NCBI GenBank assembly: GCA_035610835.1
Contig: CM069449.1
Coordinates: 13,039,855 to 13,103,854 of the forward strand
Length of the DNA: 64,000 nucleotides
From: Ophiura sarsii
Taxonomy: Eukaryota > Echinodermata > Ophiuroidea > Amphilepidida > Ophiuridae
Direction: 5' to 3'
The notes below the pieces were generated by a model. The model had not been told where the DNA came from and searched no databases. It was given only the letters and a program-made list of their open reading frames with translations. Shown in pieces: positions 59,695 to 64,000 of the stretch. How positions within the stretch are numbered: position 1 is the first letter of the stretch; each line of letters begins with the position of its first letter. Position numbers and translations under genes: made by a program.

Positions 59695-60066
59695 AGTGTG
59701 AATTTGTGTGCAAAACTCCATAGAGAAAAGAAAAAACATGTTTTTATGCTTTAATATGCATAAAAAATAAAAGAAAGAGTAATCAGTGGCATTTCATATG
59801 TTACAAATTCGTGAATACAGTAACCCAACTATTTTCACATTGAAATCATCATTTACAGGTAAAGTAGCCATGATTTTGTGATAAAGTTGCCGAATTCAAC
59901 AGCTTGCACATGTATCAAAGTTGCGTAATTCAGCAAATCATGAGTTTTCATCAATTTTGATTTTTTTTAGAAGTAGTCCATATTTGAATGAATTATCATA
60001 AATAAGGATGATCTTATACCAAGTACACAAAAATATCACAATTTGCTCAATAAATTACCTAAATAT

Positions 60067-60335
60067 AGGGAATAAATACCTTTGTCATTCCGCACCGTCA
60101 TTCGGAATAGATATGGAATAAATAAAAACAAGCCTTTTCACTGATTTTGTAAGCTGCAAATATGCAAATTTATGCTAATTAGTTTATACTTTATACATCA
60201 AAAAACATAGTATCGCTAAACAAACTAAAAATTCCTGAACTTTGGACTCTTGCCTACATTATAGGCATAGAATTAAACTTTGGATGCAAATTTGAAATTT
60301 TGGCTATTTGGTTGACATTTGCTTGGAATTGCCCA
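60067..60335. repeat. Dispersed repeat R1, copy 2
   Basis: Matches 55572-56097 with an internal deletion and a 50-bp insertion near 60160. It lies in the last intron of the putative gene. Confidence 0.8.
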
Positions 60336-60448
60336 TCTGTCTTTTTCTTCAGAATGATACCAGATACAATCCGATATTAAAAATATTGTAATAAAAATAT
60401 TTTTTTCCCCTTCTGTAATTCCATTTTCACTTAACTTTATTATCAATA

Positions 60449-61116
60449 CAGGGTGAGTCAAAAAGACTGCAATAGTGGAAAGAAGCCATTTAGTTTTCAA
60501 AACCAAAATGAATTTTAAAACTTTTTAAACGTTGCAAGAATGATGTATTTAATCCTAACTTTGTGTGAAAAAATGAAGTCGATTACATTTTCTGTTTGCC
60601 TTTGTGAACCTTTTGACCAGTGCACCCATTTCACACGTTTGTCCACGAGATATCCAAAATTTGCATCAAATCGCAAAATGTGTCTCTAATTCAAATTTGG
60701 CAACTTGAGTTTCATTTGTGATGTTATTGGAATTTGATGCATCCTTTCTTGTTTACATGTGAGTTAGCATAATCAATTATAATCATACCCATGCTATGAA
60801 AGCGTATAATGTTCTAAATTTTAATAAAAAACTGAAATTCTTTCATTTTTTTGTTGGCGGGAAATTCAAATATGAAAATGCAATGTGTGCCATTTCAAAT
60901 GAAAATCACTGTGCTCATGGACAAACAGGTAAATGCCGTTGTGCAGCAAAGAGGGTCACCAAAGACAACGAAAAATGCAATCGACTTCATTTTTTCACAG
61001 AAAGTTAAGATTAAATACATCATTCTTGCAACGTTTAAAAAGTTTTAAAATTCATTTTGGTTTTGAAAACAAAATGGCTTCTTTCCACTATTGCAGTCTT
61101 TTTGACTCAACCTGTA
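60449..61116. mobile_element. Mariner-type foldback, CAGGGTGAGTCAAAAA ends, TA target
   Basis: The ends are CAGGGTGAGTCAAAAAGACT and an inverse with one change, flanked by TA (60447-60448, 61117-61118). The TIRs exceed 110 bp (both carry TTTTAAAACTTTTTAAACGT or its inverse), and weak symmetry reaches the middle. Open frames in the right half are not a transposase that I recognise. A single similar end (CAGGGTGACCCAAAAATG) is at 41555. Confidence 0.8.
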
Positions 61117-61179
61117 TATCATCTTATGAATATCATTACAATTACATTGTAAAACCCATCTCTCTTATTTTCTCCCTAG

Positions 61180-61220
61180 GAAGCCTTTTGTTAAAGGACT
61201 CATCTCCAACAATGAAGTGA
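61180..61220 (+). CDS. Terminal coding exon
   Basis: Acceptor CTTATTTTCTCCCTAG. Joined to the single leftover G of the exon at 57181 it reads GSLLLKDSSPTMK and then TGA (61218-61220). The phase agreement and the downstream poly(A) signal support it as the 3' end of the same gene. The protein would end in a short Ser/Pro tail. A mariner-type foldback ends 63 bp upstream of the acceptor. Confidence 0.55.
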
Positions 61221-61645
61221 TCCATTGCCAGAAGGCGGAACCCTGATTGGTTCTGTATTGAGTGAAGATATTCTTAACATAATTTAGTTGGAGATTCAAG
61301 ATTCAACTAGCCAGCCTTTGCAGGATAGATTATACTTATGTTACCTCCAGACAATTGCACTTAGGAGTTGGTACACTGCAGTTGGGTGGCTCAGATCAGA
61401 TTACTTTGAAAGACTTACAATCTGACGAGGACAACATTAACTGGTCGCAATCCATCTCTGACAATTCTGCCACAGCAACGCTTTTTATTGTATTTAAAAG
61501 GGGAGGGGACCCAAATAGTAGACATTTTAGTATAATGTTCTTATGGTCTATTTACTACTCTAATATACAAGTATCCTCATTGCTATACATGGTAACCAAA
61601 TTATTAGCATCTTTATGTAAATAAAATTGCCTAAAATGGCAAAAT
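61221..61645 (+). other. Probable 3' UTR
   Basis: Unique-looking sequence between the TGA and the AATAAA at 61620. The 89-codon frame at 61355-61624 lies entirely within it and is probably incidental. Confidence 0.45.
61620..61625 (+). terminator. Poly(A) signal AATAAA
   Basis: First canonical AATAAA after the stop codon at 61218. GT-rich sequence (TTTGGTGTATGTTTGTGTTT) follows at about 61662, as expected of a downstream element. Confidence 0.45.
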
Positions 61646-62029
61646 ATTGACGTTATTCCATTTTGGTGTATGTTTGTGTTTCCATAGCAACACCCTAGCT
61701 ACCAGTGTGCAATATATACTATTTTATTTGTGTAGCAATTCCAAATATTGCGTAGCATTTCATCACATCTGTATGCAATACAATTGGGAAATTGATTAGC
61801 AATTCTTCAAAATTGTGTAGCATTTCGCTATGCGATACCGGATATATTGCACACTGCTACCAATGCTTAAATCTGACTGATACAGGTTTTTTAATGGTTT
61901 TTGCAATATATCACACCAATATGCATTAACACTTGTACAGCAGAAATCAAATATGCCACTATAGTCTGTTCAGTCCAAGATGACACAATGACCTTTATCT
62001 TATGCAATCTCCTTTATCTTATGCAATCT

Positions 62030-62270
62030 CTACCGAGGCATATTGAAAGGGTAAATTTGCTTACACAGTGAATGCATAATATATATATTATATATCTAAT
62101 CATTGTTTCATGTAAGGTATAACATGGATTTGAGCTTTACATCAATTGTCATATATGCTGAACAGATTATAGTGGTTTATATTATAAATACATAGATATG
62201 TGTTATGAATCTTCACAAATTCTCAGTTGTAGTGAGCTTCTGCATCATTGGTGCTCTCGTTGTAGTTTTC
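62030..62270. repeat. Dispersed repeat, empty-site copy for the MITE at 33319
   Basis: Collinear with 33160-33318 plus 33957-34035 without the 638-bp insertion. Confidence 0.8.
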
Positions 62271-62289
62271 GGTTCTATAACCCCAACCT

Positions 62290-62410
62290 TGACACCCATG
62301 TTGTAGTGGAAATACACTCGCCCTGTTTGTCGGAGGTCCATGGTTGTGCATCCCGGGGTCGGGTGACTTTTTGAAAAAAGTGGCCCGAAGGGTTAGGGTT
62401 TAGGGGTTTT
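62290..62410 (+). mobile_element. tRNA-derived SINE-like copy, short
   Basis: Head ACCCATGTTGTAGTGGAAAT (box A-like), GGAGGTCCATGG, decayed B box GGTTGTGCATCCC, then TGAAAAAAGTGGCCC and GGGTTAGGG. Confidence 0.55.
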
Positions 62411-62659
62411 AGTTCAAGGTATTATTATCTGAGAATATTGTGATATGTAGCTACATCTTCGGCTTTTGTTTGACTTCTACATGCGCTCTTCCCAAGACAT
62501 TTCATTCATATTTATTTCCCAGCTGGAAGATGTAGTCAGCATTGTATGAAAACAATGATTATAATTTTTTAATATTTTTATGATTGAATGCAATGCAGTC
62601 CAGTGTTGCACCAATAAAGAATTTGCTAAATCCAAATTAAAGATTTTTAATTTCAGAGA

Positions 62660-62755
62660 TTAGGAATCAGTGAGATATTTTGGTCAATTTTCCACGTTGG
62701 AGAAAAAATTCTGAAAAAGTGGGGGAGGAAGGGTAGAGTAAGGGTTAAGAAGCAA
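62660..62755 (+). mobile_element. SINE-like body without head
   Basis: TTTTGGTCAATTTTCCACGT, GAAAAAATTCTGAAAAAG and GGGTAGAGTAAGGGTTAAG match the body of the copy at 62858-63010. Confidence 0.55.
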
Positions 62756-62857
62756 CTTTTTATTTCTTTTAAAAAAAGAAAAATTCTAACTTTGGTTTAT
62801 TTATTTATTTAACCCTACCATATACTATACCCATATAGTTGGCGCAATATACTTAAA

Positions 62858-63010
62858 ACCCGTGGTGTAGTGGGGAGTCGTTCGCCTCTGGTGCTGGATC
62901 AAATCCCGGAGGATCGTGGTGGGGGGGGGGGGGGGGGATATTTTTGGTCAATTTTCCATGTTGAAGAAAAAATTCTGAAAAAGGTTGGGGTAGAGTTAGG
63001 GTGTAAACTA
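62858..63010 (+). mobile_element. tRNA-derived SINE-like copy with 17-G tract
   Basis: ACCCGTGGTGTAGTGGGGA (box A-like at 62863), GGATCAAATCC (box B with one change, 62896), G17 (62921-62937), then the TTGGTCAATTTTCCATG...GTAGAGTTAGGGTG body. Confidence 0.65.
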
Positions 63011-64000
63011 AAAAAGCTTTCTGTAATATTTTCAGTTTCCATTAGGTATCGGGAGTGTTCAGGCCTCAAAATAAGAAATGAAGCAGGGATAGCACTGGTC
63101 CCATGAATTTTTTTAAAACCCCGTAGGACTTCAAAAACAAATTTAAGGAGTCCCCCAGATAACTCATAGGCCTAACTCGATTTTGACATCAAGTGTCACA
63201 AGATTGTCGAAGTGTCTGATCTGCTCATTTAGGTGCTTGATATGAATGCCATCATCGTCCAAGTACTTCAATGATAATTTTTAATAGAGGGCAGTACGCT
63301 TTGTCAATAATAGTATCTATCCTACCTCTCCTGATTACACGGTCATGACGTAATTATTGATCAACCATGTCAATATCCACCATCATGACAAGCCTAAAGT
63401 CGCGTCAAGTGGCCGAGATTATAACGATTTGAAAGACGCCAAACAAAGGACGATTGCAGTTTAGTGTATCCATTGTAATATGAATGAAGTCTTGTTTGAA
63501 GTTTCGGTATTTGAAAATGGCCAAAACTGATACAGTCGCCACAGCCAAGTTGTGTAAATCATCTACCTATGTTGTGACCATGTCATATTACTCAAATCAG
63601 TAGAAGATACTGATAGAATGTATTTATATAGGAATCATTGAAACTTTCGCGGAAACAATTTGCCAGCGATTTAGACATGTTTGATTTTTAATTTTAATTT
63701 TTTTACGGACAGTTTTAATGAATTTATATTGTGAGCAAATGATGGATGTAATTTACAGCATTTCTTCAGGTTTCCATTTCCATACAATTTGTCATCAAAT
63801 TTAAGGGGTCCCTTGATCAGGACCGGCAAGTCTTTCCAATTTGAAACCTGACGCGTCAATCAAGAAAGTGAGAGGTCCAAGATGCGCAGACGCGTCAGAA
63901 TGCGACCCCTGATGAAGAGGGCATGCAATTTAAGGCAATTTGAAAGGGGCACCAACTTTCTCCTTGGCAATTATGTAATTTTGAATGGAGTGAAAACATA
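63011..64000. other. No recognised gene
   Basis: No exon with supporting splice sites, RNA gene or mobile element end was recognised. An ORF of 62 codons on minus (63671-63859) has no family resemblance. Confidence 0.4.

Overview
This window is eukaryotic: nuclear DNA of an animal, most likely a marine invertebrate deuterostome (the clade is a guess from repeat style). It has no operons, ribosome binding sites or dense ORFs. It is AT-rich, with GT-AG split exons, two 100-N assembly gaps, long poly-G tracts, tRNA-headed SINE-like copies, many TIR and foldback elements, and a tyrosine-recombinase (YR) retrotransposon. Almost all of it is intergenic or intronic sequence built from nested mobile elements.

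Layout. 0.2-4 kb: minisatellite, gap, then an old array in which a near-palindrome (GCCGAATTTGGGC) recurs about every 214 bp. 4.6-12 kb: MITEs with TTAA target sites, one hAT-type MITE and a long foldback. 15.2-28.5 kb: a decayed DIRS/Ngaro-type YR retrotransposon with split direct repeats A1...B1-A2...B2, whose RNase H domain is cut by a 7.4 kb TIR element (9-bp target duplication) carrying three tandem exon-like units. 30-40 kb: tandem duplications, a seven-unit 127-bp array, a TA-type MITE whose empty site survives at 62 kb, and a hAT MITE half-copied by a 428-bp duplication. 40.3-43.3 kb: a 3 kb foldback built of AACGTT repeats. 43.7-44.6 kb: a PIF/Harbinger-like element with a perfect 32-bp TIR.

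Gene. Four plus-strand exons with compatible phases (45550-45593, 45960-46037, 57181-57289, 61180-61220), followed by a poly(A) signal, look like the 3' end of one unrecognised gene. Its upstream exons were not found. Its large intron holds the most striking object here: an 8.6 kb element (46759-55360) with 94-bp terminal inverted repeats and a 10-bp target duplication. Its interior is 24 apparently identical 354-bp units, each carrying a minus-strand tRNA-like gene with intact A and B boxes. 55-63 kb: a recurring GTTGCGGAATGAC motif, a mariner-type foldback ending 63 bp before the last exon, and dispersed tRNA-derived SINE-like copies.

All family assignments come from reading motifs by eye; no database search was possible.
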